64,000 nt of DNA from contig OZ251222.1 in assembly GCA_965240325.2 (NCBI GenBank), positions 4,836,001 to 4,900,000 on the forward strand, in the 5' to 3' direction. Of the stretch, positions 35,101-45,192 are shown one piece after another (within the stretch, counting starts at the first letter, position 1; each line of letters starts with the position of its first letter). The notes under the pieces were generated by a model, which did not search any database, was not told the DNA's origin, and was given only the letters and a program-made list of their open reading frames with translations. The DNA is from Rebecca billardiae RCC1528 (Eukaryota > Haptophyta). Made by a program: the position numbers and the translations under genes.

Positions 35101-38100
35101 CGGCGGCGAGATGGGCGGCGGCGAGGGCGGCGGGCTTGGCGGCGGCGAAGGCGGCGGCGGGCTTGGCGGCGGCAACGGTGGTGGGCTCGGCGGCGGGCTC
35201 GGCGGCGGCGATGGCGGCGGCGGGCTCGGCGGCGGCGACGGTGGCGGCGATGGCGGCGGCGATGGCGGCGGGAGCGGTGGTGGTGGGCTCGGCGGCGGGC
35301 TCGGCGGCGGGCGCGGTGGTGGCGACGGTGGTGGGCTCGGCGGCGGTGGGCTCGGCGGCGGACGTGGGGGCGGCGTCGGCGGCGGGCTCGGTGGCGGCGA
35401 TGGTGGCGGTGGGCTCGGCGGTGGGCGTGGCGGTGGCGATGGCGGCGGGCTGGGCGGCGGCGAAGGCGGCGGCGGGCTCGGCGGCGGAGACGGCGGTGGG
35501 GTGGGCGGTGGGCTCGGCGGCGGCGACGGGGGCGGCGGGCTCGGCGGCGGGCTCGGCGGCGGCAGAGGCGGCGGGCTCGGCGGCGGGCTCGGCGGCGAGA
35601 TGGGCGGCGGCGAGGGCGGCGGGCTCGGCGGTGGCGACGGCGGCGGCGGGCTTGGCGGTGGCGATGGTGGAGGGCTCGGAGGCGGGCTCGGCGGCGGAGA
35701 CGGTGGCGGCGGCGAAGGCGGTGGCAGCGGGGGCGGCGATGGGGGCGGCGACGGCGGCGGGCTCGGCGGTGGCGGGCTCGGCGGTGGGCTCGGCGGGGGG
35801 TTCGGTGGCGGGGACGGCGGTGGACTGGGCGGCGGTGGGCTCGGCGGCGGACTTGGTGGCGGCGTCGGCGGCGGGCTCGGCGGGGGCGAGGGAGGTGGCG
35901 GGCTCGGCGGCGGGCTTGGCGGCGGGCTTGGCGGCGGGCTTGGCGGAGGCGAAGGCGGCGGTGGGCTCGGCGGCGGCAATGGCGGCGGGCTGGGCGGCGG
36001 GCTGGGCGGCGGCGACGGTGGAGGCGGTGAGGGCGGCGGCAACGGTGGCGGAGATGGCGGCGGTGAGGGGGGCGGGCTCGGTGGTGGCGGGCTCGGCGGC
36101 GGGCTCGGCGGCGGGCTCGGCGGCGGGCTTGGCGGCGGGCTCGGCGGTGGCGGGCTCGGCGGCGGGCTGGGAGGTGGCGAGGGTGGCGGGCTCGGCGGCG
36201 GAGACGGTGGTGGCGGGCTCGGCGGCGGGCTCGGCGGCGGCGAGGGCGGCGGGCTTGGAGGCGGTGAAGGCGGTGGGGGGCTCGGCGGAGGCGAGGGCGG
36301 CGGGCTCGGCGGTGGACTCGGCGGCGGCGACGGTGGCGGCGGTGACGGCGGCGGCGATGGTGGCGGCGACGGTGGCGGCGACGGTGGCGGGCTCGGCGGT
36401 GGCGGCGACGGCGGTGGGCTGGGGGGCGGGCTGGGCGGTGGCGATGGCGGTGGGCTCGGCGGCGGCGAGGGCGGCGGGCTGGGCGGTGGACTCGGCGGCG
36501 GCAACGGTGGCGGCGGTGACGGCGGCGGCGACGGTGGCGGCGACGGTGGCGGCGACGGTGGTGGGCTCGGCGGTGGCGGCGAGGGCGGCGGGCTTGGCGG
36601 TGGGCTGGGTGGAGGCGATGGCGGCGGGCTCGGCGGTGGGGGGCTCGGCGGCGGGCTCGGTGGCGGGCTCGGCGGCGGGCTCGGTGGTGGCGACGGCGGC
36701 GGCGGGCTGGGCGGTGGGCTCGGCGGCGGCGATGGTGGCGGGCTCGGCGGCGGCGACGGTGGCGGCGACGGTGGCGGTGACGGCGGTGGACTCGGGGGCG
36801 GCGACGGTGGCGGAGGGCTCGGCGGCGGCGAGGGCGGTGGGCTGGGCGGTGGGCTGGGCGGCGGCGACGGTGGCGGCGGTGACGGAGGAGGTGACGGTGG
36901 CGGCGACGGCGGCGGTGATGGCGGCGGGCTCGGCGGTGGCGGGCTCGGCGGCGGGCTCGGCGGCGGGCTGGGCGGCGGTGACGGCGGCGGGCTGGGCGGT
37001 GGCGGGCTCGGTGGCGGGCTGGGCGGTGGCGATGGCGGCGGGCTCGGCGGCGGCGACGGTGGCGGCGGGCTCGGCGGAGGGCTCGGCGGCGGGCTCGGCG
37101 GCGGTGACGGCGGTGGGCTCGGCGGTGGCGATGGCGGTGGTGATGGCGGTGGGCTCGGGGGCGGGCTCGGCGGCGGTGGGCTCGGCGGAGGCGAGGGCGG
37201 CGGGCTCGGCGGTGGGCTCGGCGGCGGTGACGGTGGCGGCGGCGACGGCGGCGGTGATGGCGGCGGTGATGGTGGCGGGCTCGGCGGCGGGCTCGGAGGC
37301 GGCGGGCTCGGCGGCGGCGATGGTGGCGGGCTGGGCGGCGGCGATGGCGGTGGGCTCGGTGGCGGTGGGCTCGGTGGCGGGCTCGGTGGCGGGCTCGGCG
37401 GCGGGCTCGGCGGTGGCGATGGCGGCGGCGGGCTCGGCGGTGGCGACGGCGGTGGTGATGGCGGCGGACTTGGCGGTGGGCTCGGCGGCGGCGGGCTCGG
37501 CGGCGGCGAGGGCGGCGGGCTGGGCGGTGGACTGGGCGGCGGCGACGGTGGCGGCGGTGACGGCGGAGGCGATGGTGGCGGCGACGGTGGCGGTGATGGC
37601 GGTGGGTTGGGAGGTGGCGGGCTCGGCGGCGGGCTCGGTGGCGGGCTGGGCGGAGGCGACGGCGGCGGGCTCGGCGGTGGCGGGCTCGGTGGCGGGCTGG
37701 GCGGTGGCGATGGGGGCGGGCTTGGCGGTGGCAATGGTGGCGGCGGGCTCGGCGGAGGGCTCGGCGGCGGGCTCGGTGGCGGTGACGGCGGTGGGCTCGG
37801 CGGTGGCGACGGCGGTGGTGATGGCGGTGGGCTCGGGGGCGGGCTCGGCGGCGGCGGGCTCGGCGGCGGCGAGGGCGGCGGGCTGGGCGGTGGACTGGGC
37901 GGCGGCGACGGTGGCGGCGGTGACGGAGGAGGTGACGGTGGCGGCGACGGCGGCGGTGATGGTGGCGGGCTCGGCGGTGGCGGGCTCGGCGGCGGGCTCG
38001 GTGGCGGGCTGGGCGGCGGTGACGGCGGCGGGCTGGGCGGTGGCGGGCTCGGTGGCGGGCTGGGCGGTGGCGATGGCGGCGGGCTTGGCGGTGGCAATGG

Positions 38101-41100
38101 TGGCGGCGGGCTCGGCGGAGGGCTCGGCGGCGGGCTCGGTGGCGGTGACGGCGGTGGGCTCGGCGGTGGCGACGGCGGTGGTGAGGGCGGTGGGCTCGGG
38201 GGCGGGCTCGGCGGCGGCGGGCTCGGCGGCGGCGAGGGCGGCGGGCTGGGCGGTGGACTGGGCGGCGGCGACGGTGGCGGCGGTGACGGAGGAGGTGACG
38301 GTGGCGGCGACGGCGGCGGTGATGGTGGCGGGCTCGGCGGTGGCGGGCTCGGCGGCGGGCTCGGTGGCGGGCTGGGCGGCGGTGACGGCGGCGGGCTGGG
38401 CGGTGGCGGGCTCGGTGGCGGGCTGGGCGGTGGCGATGGCGGCGGGCTTGGCGGTGGCAATGGTGGCGGCGGGCTCGGCGGAGGGCTCGGCGGCGGGCTC
38501 GGTGGCGGTGACGGCGGTGGGCTCGGCGGCGGCGACGGCGGTGGTGATGGCGGTGGGCTCGGGGGCGGGCTCGGCGGCGGCGGGCTCGGCGGCGGCGAGG
38601 GCGGCGGGCTGGGCGGTGGACTGGGCGGCGGCGACGGTGGCGGCGGTGACGGAGGAGGTGACGGTGGCGGAGACGGCGGCGGTGATGGTGGCGGGCTCGG
38701 CGGTGGCGGGCTCGGCGGCGGGCTCGGTGGCGGGCTGGGCGGCGGTGACGGCGGCGGGCTGGGCGGTGGCGGGCTCGGTGGCGGGCTGGGCGGTGGCGAT
38801 GGGGGCGGGCTTGGCGGTGGCAATGGTGGCGGCGGGCTCGGCGGAGGGCTCGGCGGCGGGCTCGGTGGCGGTGACGGCGGTGGGCTCGGCGGTGGCGACG
38901 GCGGTGGTGATGGCGGTGGGCTCGGGGGCGGGCTCGGCGGCGGCGGGCTCGGCGGCGGCGAGGGCGGCGGGCTGGGCGGTGGACTGGGCGGCGGCGACGG
39001 TGGCGGCGGTGACGGAGGAGGTGACGGTGGCGGCGACGGCGGCGGTGATGGTGGCGGGCTCGGCGGTGGCGGGCTCGGCGGCGGGCTCGGTGGCGGGCTG
39101 GGCGGCGGTGACGGCGGCGGGCTCGGTGGTGGCGGGCTCGGTGGCGGGCTGGGCGGTGGCGATGGCGGCGGGCTCGGCGGCGGCGACGGTGGCGGCGGGC
39201 TCGGAGGAGGGCTAGGCGGTGGCGACGGAGGCGGAGTCGGCGGTGGGCTCGGCGGTGGCGACGGCGGTGGCGATGGCGGCGGGCTCGGCGGTGGGCTCGG
39301 TGGCGGCGGGCTCGGCGGCGGCGAGGGCGGCGGGATCGGCGGTGGGCTCGGCGGCGGTGACGGTGGCGGCGGCGACGGCGGCGGTGATGGCGGCGGTGAT
39401 GGTGGCGGCGATGGCGGCGGGCTCGGTGGCGGCGGGCTGGGCGGTGGCGAGGGCGGCGGGCGGGGCGGCGGGCTGGGCGGCGGGCTCGGGGGAGGCGGGC
39501 TCGGCGGAGGGCTGGGCGGTGGTGAGGGCGGTGGGCTTGGTGGTGGTGACGGTGGCGGTGGGCTCGGAGGCGGGCTCGGTGGCGGTGAGGGCGGCGGGCT
39601 CGGCGGCGGGCTCGGTGGCGGCGGGCTTGGCGGCGGGCTCGGCGGCGGGCTCGGCGGCGGGCTCGGTGGTGGCGACGGCGGCGGCGGGCTGGGCGGCGGG
39701 CTTGGCGGTGGCGATGGTGGCGGGCTCGGCGGCGGGCTGGGCGGCGGGCTGGGCGGCGGCGAGGGTGGCGGGCTTGGAGGCGGTGATGGCGGCGGCGGGC
39801 TCGGCGGCGGCGAGGGCGGCGGGCTGGGCGGTGGGCTAGGCGGCGGTAACGGTGGTGGCGGTGACGGAGGAGGTGACGGTGGCGGCGATGGCGGCGGTGA
39901 TGGCGGCGGGCTCGGCGGTGGCGGGCTCGGCGGCGGGCTTGGTGGCGGGCTGGGCGGCGGTGACGGTGGCGGGCTCGGCGGCGGCGGGCTCGGCGGCGGC
40001 GAGGGCGGTGGCGATGGCGGCGGGCTCGGCGGCGGCGACGGTGGCGGCGGGCTCGGCGGAGGGCTCGGCGGCGGGCTCGGTGGCGGTGACGGTGGTGGGC
40101 TCGGTGGTGGTGACGGCGGTGGCGATGGCGGCGGGCTCGGGGGCGGGCTCGGCGGCGGCGGGCTCGGCGGCGGCGAGGGCGGCGGGCTCGGCGGTGGGCT
40201 AGGCGGCGGTGACGGTGGCGGCGGCGACGGCGGCGGTGATGGCGGCGGTGATGGTGGCGGGCTCGGCGGCGGGCTCGGAGGCGGCGGGCTCGGCGGCGGG
40301 CTTGGCGGAGGGCTGGGTGGCGGGATCGGCGGCGGGCTCGGGGGCGGTGGGCTTGGCGGAGGGCTGGGCGGTGGTGAGGGCGGTGGGCTTGGCGGCGGTG
40401 ACGGTGGCGGTGGGCTCGGAGGCGGGCTGGGCGGCGGTGAGGGTGGCGGGCTCGGCGGCGGGCTCGGTGGCGGCGGACTCGGCGGCGGGCTCGGCGGCGG
40501 GCTCGGCGGCGGGCTCGGCGGCGGCGACGGTGGCGGCGGGCTCGGCGGTGGGCTCGGCGGCGGCGAAGGTGGCGGGCTGGGCGGCGGGCTCGGCGGCGGC
40601 GACGGCGGCGGTGACGGCGGCGGGCTCGGCGGCGGCGACGGCGGCGGCGGGCTCGGCGGTGGCGACGGCGGTGGACTGGGCGGTGGGCTTGGCGGCGGCG
40701 ATGGCGGCGGCGGGGACGGCGGCGGCGATGGTGGCGGCGACGGTGGTGGAGATGGCGGCGGGGACGGCGGCGGCGATGGTGGCGGCGACGGTGGTGGAGA
40801 TGGCGGCGGGCTCGGCGGCGGCGGGCTCGGCGGCGGGCTCGGCGGCGGGCTTGGAGGTGGCGACGGCGGCGGGCTCGGTGGTGGTGGGCTTGGCGGTGGC
40901 GATGGCGGCGGGCTCGGCGGCGGGCTTGGTGGCGGCGATGGCGGCGGTGGGCTCGGCGGAGGCGATGGTGGCGGTGACGGCGGTGGGCTGGGCGGCGGGC
41001 TGGGCGGCGGGCTGGGCGGCGGCGATGGCGGTGGGCTCGGCGGTGGGCTGGGCGGCGGGCTCGGCGGCAGCAAGGGTGGCGGGCTCGGTGGGGGCGACGG

Positions 41101-41739
41101 CGGCGGCGAGGGTGGAGGGAGCGGTAGTGTGCTCACGCTGAATGCGCTCGAGTCGAACGTGTAGCGCGACGACGACGTCGTCCAGCTCGCCGCGTTCCCG
41201 ATCGCAGCCAGCAGCGCGCCCACCGTGCCGTTGCGAGCGCCCACGTACTCGGCGTTATCAATAGACGTGGAGGCGCCGCCCAGCGCCACGGCCGAGGTGC
41301 CGAGGGTGAGGGTGGAAGGCAGCGCACCCGTGCTCGCGGACGTCGAGTCCGCGTCGAACGCGTCCCTCGCGGTCGAGACGGCGTAGAGGAAGTTGGGGTC
41401 CGCCTCGGTGTTCGTGTACGCGTACACCACGTCGCCCGACGCCGCGAGCAGCGGGCCCGAGAGCGTGATGGTCACGACGGTGCCCGTGGAGACGGTGGAG
41501 CCAAGCGTCCATGTATGCGTCCCCTCGCCCGTGCGCCACGTGTTGTCCGCCTTCCACCCGTTGTCTGTGAAGTAGACCACGGTGCCGGAAGCGATGTCCG
41601 TGAGCGCGACGACCACAATCTCGTCCGGGTTGACGGTGTTCACGCCGACGATGGCGAGGTCGCCGGGGTTGAGCGCGCGCACGCTCCGCCCACCAAGCAG
41701 GCACGCGACCAGCACCACGCAGCCTGCCGCGCGCATCAT
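24289..41739 (-). CDS. Polycystin-1-like REJ/GPS membrane protein with a giant PPPSPPP stalk and EF-hands
   Basis: One uninterrupted frame of 5,816 residues. In order: signal peptide (1-22); an N-terminal domain (23-205; TVVYFTDNGWKADNTWRTGE); a Pro/Ser stalk of about 3,000 residues (207-3234); IPT/TIG-type modules (3235-3580; VHPPGGPVRGGTVVTVVGAG, VHPAAGDAMGGTSVEVLGEG) with a GGSAG tandem repeat between the first two; an REJ-like Ig/PKD region to about 4250 (CPGASLQLDASAS, RVSAGSALRVDGSASLDPNE); a GPS autoproteolysis motif near 4576-4620 (CIFWD, W, C.C.HLTDF); TM1 near 4652; an IQ motif near 4820; TM2-TM3 near 4894-4950 resembling the polycystin-1 family; a long disordered loop with poly-Gln; two EF-hands near 5617-5675 (DADGNGAIDHAEF, DSDHDGTISFAEL); and TM4-TM5 near 5717-5784. 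PLAT and the six-helix channel domain are not seen. Surface location, rod-like stalk and Ca2+-regulated sensing or adhesion are inferred. Confidence 0.85.
31680..31806 (-). repeat. 15-bp tandem repeat encoding GGSAG units
   Basis: Nearly perfect tandem copies of GCTGCCGCCCGCGCT-type sequence on the plus strand encode a Gly-Ser-Ala linker between the first two IPT-like modules of the polycystin-like protein. Confidence 0.95.
32300..34250 (-). repeat. Tandem 975-bp duplication within the stalk
   Basis: Four consecutive stalk units of about 80 residues, each carrying an RTQPFPP or RAEPFPP motif, are repeated in the same order 975 bp away (for example 32347-33249 against 33322-34224) with very few changes. 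Eleven such motifs occur in all (RTDPFPP, RTQPFPP, RAEPFPP, RTLPLPP variants). Confidence 0.85.
37150..39300 (-). repeat. 360-bp higher-order repeat within the stalk
   Basis: A near-identical 360-bp (120-residue) block recurs with matching landmarks at about 37501, 37861, 38221, 38581 and 38941. Copies differ by single-base changes such as GAT/GAG and GGC/GGG. Confidence 0.85.
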
Positions 41740-42316
41740 GCCGGGTAGCGCGCGCCAACTGCTAGCGTCACGGGACTAACCGAGCGTGCGGTGGGTATCA
41801 ACCAGGCAAGCGGTGTTCCCGTATTCGCTGAGCCAGTGAAGGGTAAGCGGTATGGGTAATGCGGTATGACGTGCCTTGTATCGCTGGATGGGTAGCTTTG
41901 ATGATCAGGGTGTGGGCATCCCAAAATGGAAGCTGGCCCGCTCAGATCGTATCTGAAGTGGTTGAGACGCTGTGTGCCGGACTGGCGGCGGATGTGATTA
42001 ATATTCGTCGTCATCAGCACAACGTCAACACGACGACCTATTAACCACGTCCCTGGGGATCCAGAGCTGGTGGGACCTGAGCTGCTTTGTACCGTTTCGT
42101 AGTTATTAGCTACAGATATGATTTGCGCCAACCAACTCACCTTCCCGGCGGCTGCGCGGACGGTGGGCGGGAGCCACGGGCCCCGCGGGAGGCCTGGAGG
42201 GAGCATCGCTGATCATGGGGACAAGCCGTCAAGCGAAGCGGACGTCCCTCACTGCCGCCAATACTGCTACTATTATAACTCGATCAGAAGCTCGCCGGCG
42301 TGGGGCCGCCCGCGCG
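41740..42316. other. Intergenic region between RSPH14 and the polycystin-like gene
   Basis: About 580 bp of near-neutral GC content, unlike the flanking genes. It should contain the promoter of the polycystin-like gene and the 3' end of RSPH14. No ORF of note and no repeat is seen. Confidence 0.55.
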
Positions 42317-43604
42317 TCAGTCCTCCTCCTCCTCCTCCTCCTCGTACATGGACGGATGCGGCTCGGGGTAGCCCCAGCGCGTGCGCAGCGCCGCGTCCGA
42401 CTCGAGCCCGTCGCCCGGCGCCACGTTCTGGTGCACGTACCGGTTGGACTCGGGCCACACCGCGCCGTCCGCGATGAGGAGCATGTCCACGCCGTGCGGC
42501 GCGAGCGCCTTCGCGAACGCCTCGCGCGCCGCCGGGTACTCGGCGATGTTCTTAATCGCCGCGATCGTCGCGCGCGCGGTGAAGGCGTCGGTGCCCGCGC
42601 CCACGAGCACGCGGGTGAGCGGCGGCACCGCCGCGCCCGCCGCCTGCATCTTGCCCTCCTTGGCGATGGAGATGGCCATGATGCAGCCGACGGCGAGGCG
42701 CTGCACGTCGTTGTCGATGCCCTCGCCCGCCGTCGCGTCCGTGTTCGCCCCGCCGCCGCCGCTCCAGCCGTGCCGCCCGCCGGTCGACGCCTCGGCCACG
42801 AGCGCGGCCAGCGTGGGCACGAGCTCGGCGTTGATGGCGGCGAGCTTGCCGTCCTGCGACTGGCTCAGGTTGAAGAGGGTGTGCAGGGCGGCGAGGAGGA
42901 GGGCGCGGTGGCCCTCCGCGCCCAGCTTGATACACCGCTGCAGCTTCGCGATCACGTCCGCCTTGAGCGCCACGCCCACGCCCACGTCGAGCCGCGCCAG
43001 GCTGGTGAGCGCGCCGAGCGCGTGCGCCAGCGTGCCCTCCTCGTCCACGTCGAGCGCGCGCACGAGCGAGCCGACGATGCGCCCGTCGGAGATGAGCGCC
43101 ACGCCTGGGGAGCGGGCGGGGGCGGTGCGCGCGCCCGACGCGGCGGCGGGTCGGGCTCGGCCGCGGCTCGGCGCGCGCGCGACGGCGGGTGGGCGCGGGG
43201 CGCGCGCGCGCACCGTCGCGCGAGGACGCCAGCGCCTCAAACGCGCCCGCCGCGGCGGTGCGGCACGAGGGGAACTCGTCGCGCAGCAGCACGGTGAGCC
43301 CGGGGACGATGCCGTGGTCGCTGATCGCGATGCGCCCCTGGATCACCGTCGCGAGGCTCGCGATGCACTGCGCGGAGAGCTGGCGCACCGTCTCGTCCTC
43401 CCAGCCCAGCAGCGCGTTCAGCCGCGCGACGATGGACGGCGTGGCGTTGACGGCGACGGTCTTCTCCTCCTGCGAGGAGAGGATGTTGCGCAGCGAGGTG
43501 AGCGTCTGCACGCGCCGCTCGTCGGACAGGGCCTTGTCGCTCAGCACCTCCGCCAGCTTGGGCACGGCGCGCTGGCCGTACGCGTACGAGAAGAGGGTCG
43601 ACAT
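42317..43604 (-). CDS. RSPH14: Radial spoke head protein 14 homologue (armadillo repeats), two exons
   Basis: An armadillo/HEAT-repeat component of the axonemal radial spoke. The N-terminus (YGQRAVPKLAEVLSDKALSD) matches the start of RSPH14/RTDR1. Repeats follow throughout: LTSLRNILSS, LSAQCIASLATV, VPGLTVLLRDEF, LAALHTLFNLSQSQDGKL, AFTARATIAAIKNIAEYP. Exon 1 is 43604-43214 and exon 2 is 43104-42317. The intron (GTGCGCGCGC to CCCCAG, 109 bp, phase 1) joins SSRDG to VALISDGRIV. The product is 392 residues, slightly longer than animal versions (about 348), ending in a short Glu run. Its presence implies a flagellate stage. The gene is divergent from ALG13 with only 77 bp between start codons and lies just upstream of the polycystin-like gene on the same strand. 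Confidence 0.82.
43105..43213 (-). other. Intron of RSPH14
   Basis: GTGCGCGCGC to CTCCCCAG, phase 1. It links two overlapping reading frames and restores a continuous armadillo array. Confidence 0.85.
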
Positions 43605-43681
43605 GCTGAAAGCAGCGCGTAAGTAACCGCAAACGTCAACGACTCAACGACACCACCTCCCGACCGCTGAACGCCTGAACG
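43605..43681. promoter_or_regulatory. Minimal divergent promoter, RSPH14 / ALG13
   Basis: Only 77 bp lie between two opposite start codons, including both 5' leaders. This is the tightest divergent pair in the window. Confidence 0.6.
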
Positions 43682-44203
43682 ATGCCGGACGAGGCCAGCG
43701 ATCTCGCTTTCATCACCGTCGGCACGACGCGCTTTGACGAGCTCATCGAGGCGGTGACGCACACGCGCGCGCTCGACGCGTTCCATCGCGCTGGATTCCG
43801 ACGCCTGCGCATCCAGTACGGCCGCGGGGCGCCGCCCGCCGCCGCCACCGCTCCGCCAGCGGGCTGCGCAGTGCGCGTCGAGGCGTTCGCTTTCAAGCCC
43901 TCGCTGGCGGCGGACATGGACGAGGCCGCGCTCGTGATCAGCCACGCGGGCTCGGGCTCGATCCTGGAGGCGCTCGAGCGCGGCAAGACGCTCGTCGTCG
44001 TCGTGAACGAGCGTTTGATGGACAACCACCAGGCGGAGCTCGCTGACGAGCTGCATGCACGCCGCCACCTGCTCGCCTGCCGCGTGCGCGGCCTGCACGA
44101 GGTGCTCGATGCGCTGGCCGAGCGGCCCGCGCTCGAGCCTTTCCCCTCGCCATCTGCCGACGCATTCGGGCGTTACGTCGACGAGCTGATGGGGGTTCGG
44201 TGA
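43682..44203 (+). CDS. ALG13: UDP-GlcNAc transferase catalytic subunit ALG13
   Basis: With ALG14 it adds the second GlcNAc to dolichol-PP-GlcNAc on the cytosolic face of the ER, an early step of N-glycan assembly. The whole GT28 C-terminal-type domain is present in one exon of 173 residues, the usual size of yeast-type ALG13. Diagnostic blocks are AFITVGTTRFDELIEAV near the start and the donor-binding stretch with ALVISHAGSGSILEALERGK and VVVNERLMDNHQAELADEL. No extra OTU or Tudor domains are attached, unlike the long animal form. A short Pro/Ala insert sits near residues 50-60. Confidence 0.94.
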   Translation: MPDEASDLAFITVGTTRFDELIEAVTHTRALDAFHRAGFRRLRIQYGRGAPPAAATAPPAGCAVRVEAFAFKPSLAADMDEAALVISHAGSGSILEALERGKTLVVVVNERLMDNHQAELADELHARRHLLACRVRGLHEVLDALAERPALEPFPSPSADAFGRYVDELMGVR

Positions 44204-44498
44204 ACGCAAGTGACGCGTTGCCACCTGCCGGCACGCAGCCGGCCCGTGACCCCGACTCGGCGGTGTGGGAGCAACTCGCGTTGGGTTCGGGCTTCGGCAC
44301 TTGTGTCGCGATCGGACTGTGTCGCGATCCGTCACCGCTGGTGCCAGCCCTGTCCTCCAGAGTGCATAGGTATATAAACATGATACGTATCATGGCGGAC
44401 GAAAGTGTCAGCTCAGAGCCTATTTCCTCCTGCTCGCGCGCCAGCGGCAGCGGCAGCAGCGGTAGCGCCGCCATCGCCGAGAGAGTGGCGGAGAGACC
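44204..44498. other. Intergenic region downstream of ALG13
   Basis: Contains a TATATAAACA-like stretch near 44370 but no ORF with protein features. Confidence 0.4.
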
Positions 44499-44500
44499 TA

Positions 44501-45112
44501 TGGAGCGCTCGTTGGAACTTGGCGGGGCTTGGAACTTGACACCGCATTTCCCAGCGAAGTGCCCCATCTGGCATCTCGGCGGGGCTGGCACGGTCGGCAC
44601 ACGCTCCTGAGCGCTCGCTTTGCGGTGCGGCAGGCCTTGGGCAGCCCAGACAGACATGCCGCGACCGAATTACCGGGCCATGCGCGCACCACACCCGCGC
44701 TACATGGCCTACGCGCTGGACGACTGAGAGGCAACGCCGAACCACTGCATTCCACTGCCCGGCATGCACCCCGAGTCACCTTCAGAGGGCGTCGACGAGC
44801 GCAGAGCGGGTGCGTGGGAGTTCGACCAACTCGTGTACCTTCTTGCAAGCACCAGCGGCGAGGTTGCAAGCCGAACCTTGACCAGCCGTGGAACTTGAGC
44901 TGGTCGGCAGCAAAACCACCGTTCAACCCGGATCAAGTTAGCAGCGTGCGAGGAGGAGGCGCGGTGCGCGTCCGCGGCTGGCGAGAGGCGTCCGGACCGT
45001 GCCGTTCTCGGCCGCGCCCGCGCGCTTCCCGCCGCCGCGGGCCCCGTGTACGCCCGTCGTCGCCCTCGCCGCGCGGGCGCCAAACCGGCGTCAAGTTCCA
45101 ACGAGCGCTCCA
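44501..45112. mobile_element. 612-bp MITE with TA flanks
   Basis: TGGAGCGCTCGTTGGAACTT begins the element and its exact reverse complement ends it; similarity continues a few bases further inside. Both ends are directly flanked by TA (44499-44500 and 45113-45114), as expected for a Tc1/mariner-type target-site duplication. There is no transposase ORF inside. It lies 80 bp upstream of the TMEM242 start codon. Confidence 0.75.
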
Positions 45113-45192
45113 TACATGATGATTCTGACCGCGCGGGAGTTCCGCGCCTCCGCGGCGGAAATCGAAAATGAAGTCATCTCGCATCACGAACG

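Larger units (their letters stand above)
32047..41121 (-). repeat. Nine-kb coding repeat for the PPPSPPP stalk
   Basis: Tandem CCGCCGAGC-type units encode PPPSPPP and PPPPSPPP blocks with occasional Leu, Ile, Thr, Arg, Asn, Gly or Ala substitutions. The N-terminal two thirds is nearly pure. The C-terminal third has longer units with RTQPFPPPAPPSPPP and SPPSAPPPSPPP motifs. Such sequence is expected to form a polyproline-II rod and, in algae, to be hydroxylated and O-glycosylated (known for pherophorins and extensins). The opposite strand is an open Gly-rich frame only because of composition. Confidence 0.95.

Noticed and set aside
32241-39215. Plus-strand Ala/Gly/Ser/Val-rich frame of over 2,300 codons
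   Set aside because: A second shadow of the stalk repeat in another frame.
31322-41164. Plus-strand open frame of 3,280 codons encoding Gly/Leu/Asp/Glu repeats
   Set aside because: It is the exact antisense of the Pro/Ser stalk; GGC/GGG complements of CCG/CCC codons stay open automatically. No start context or non-repetitive domain supports it.
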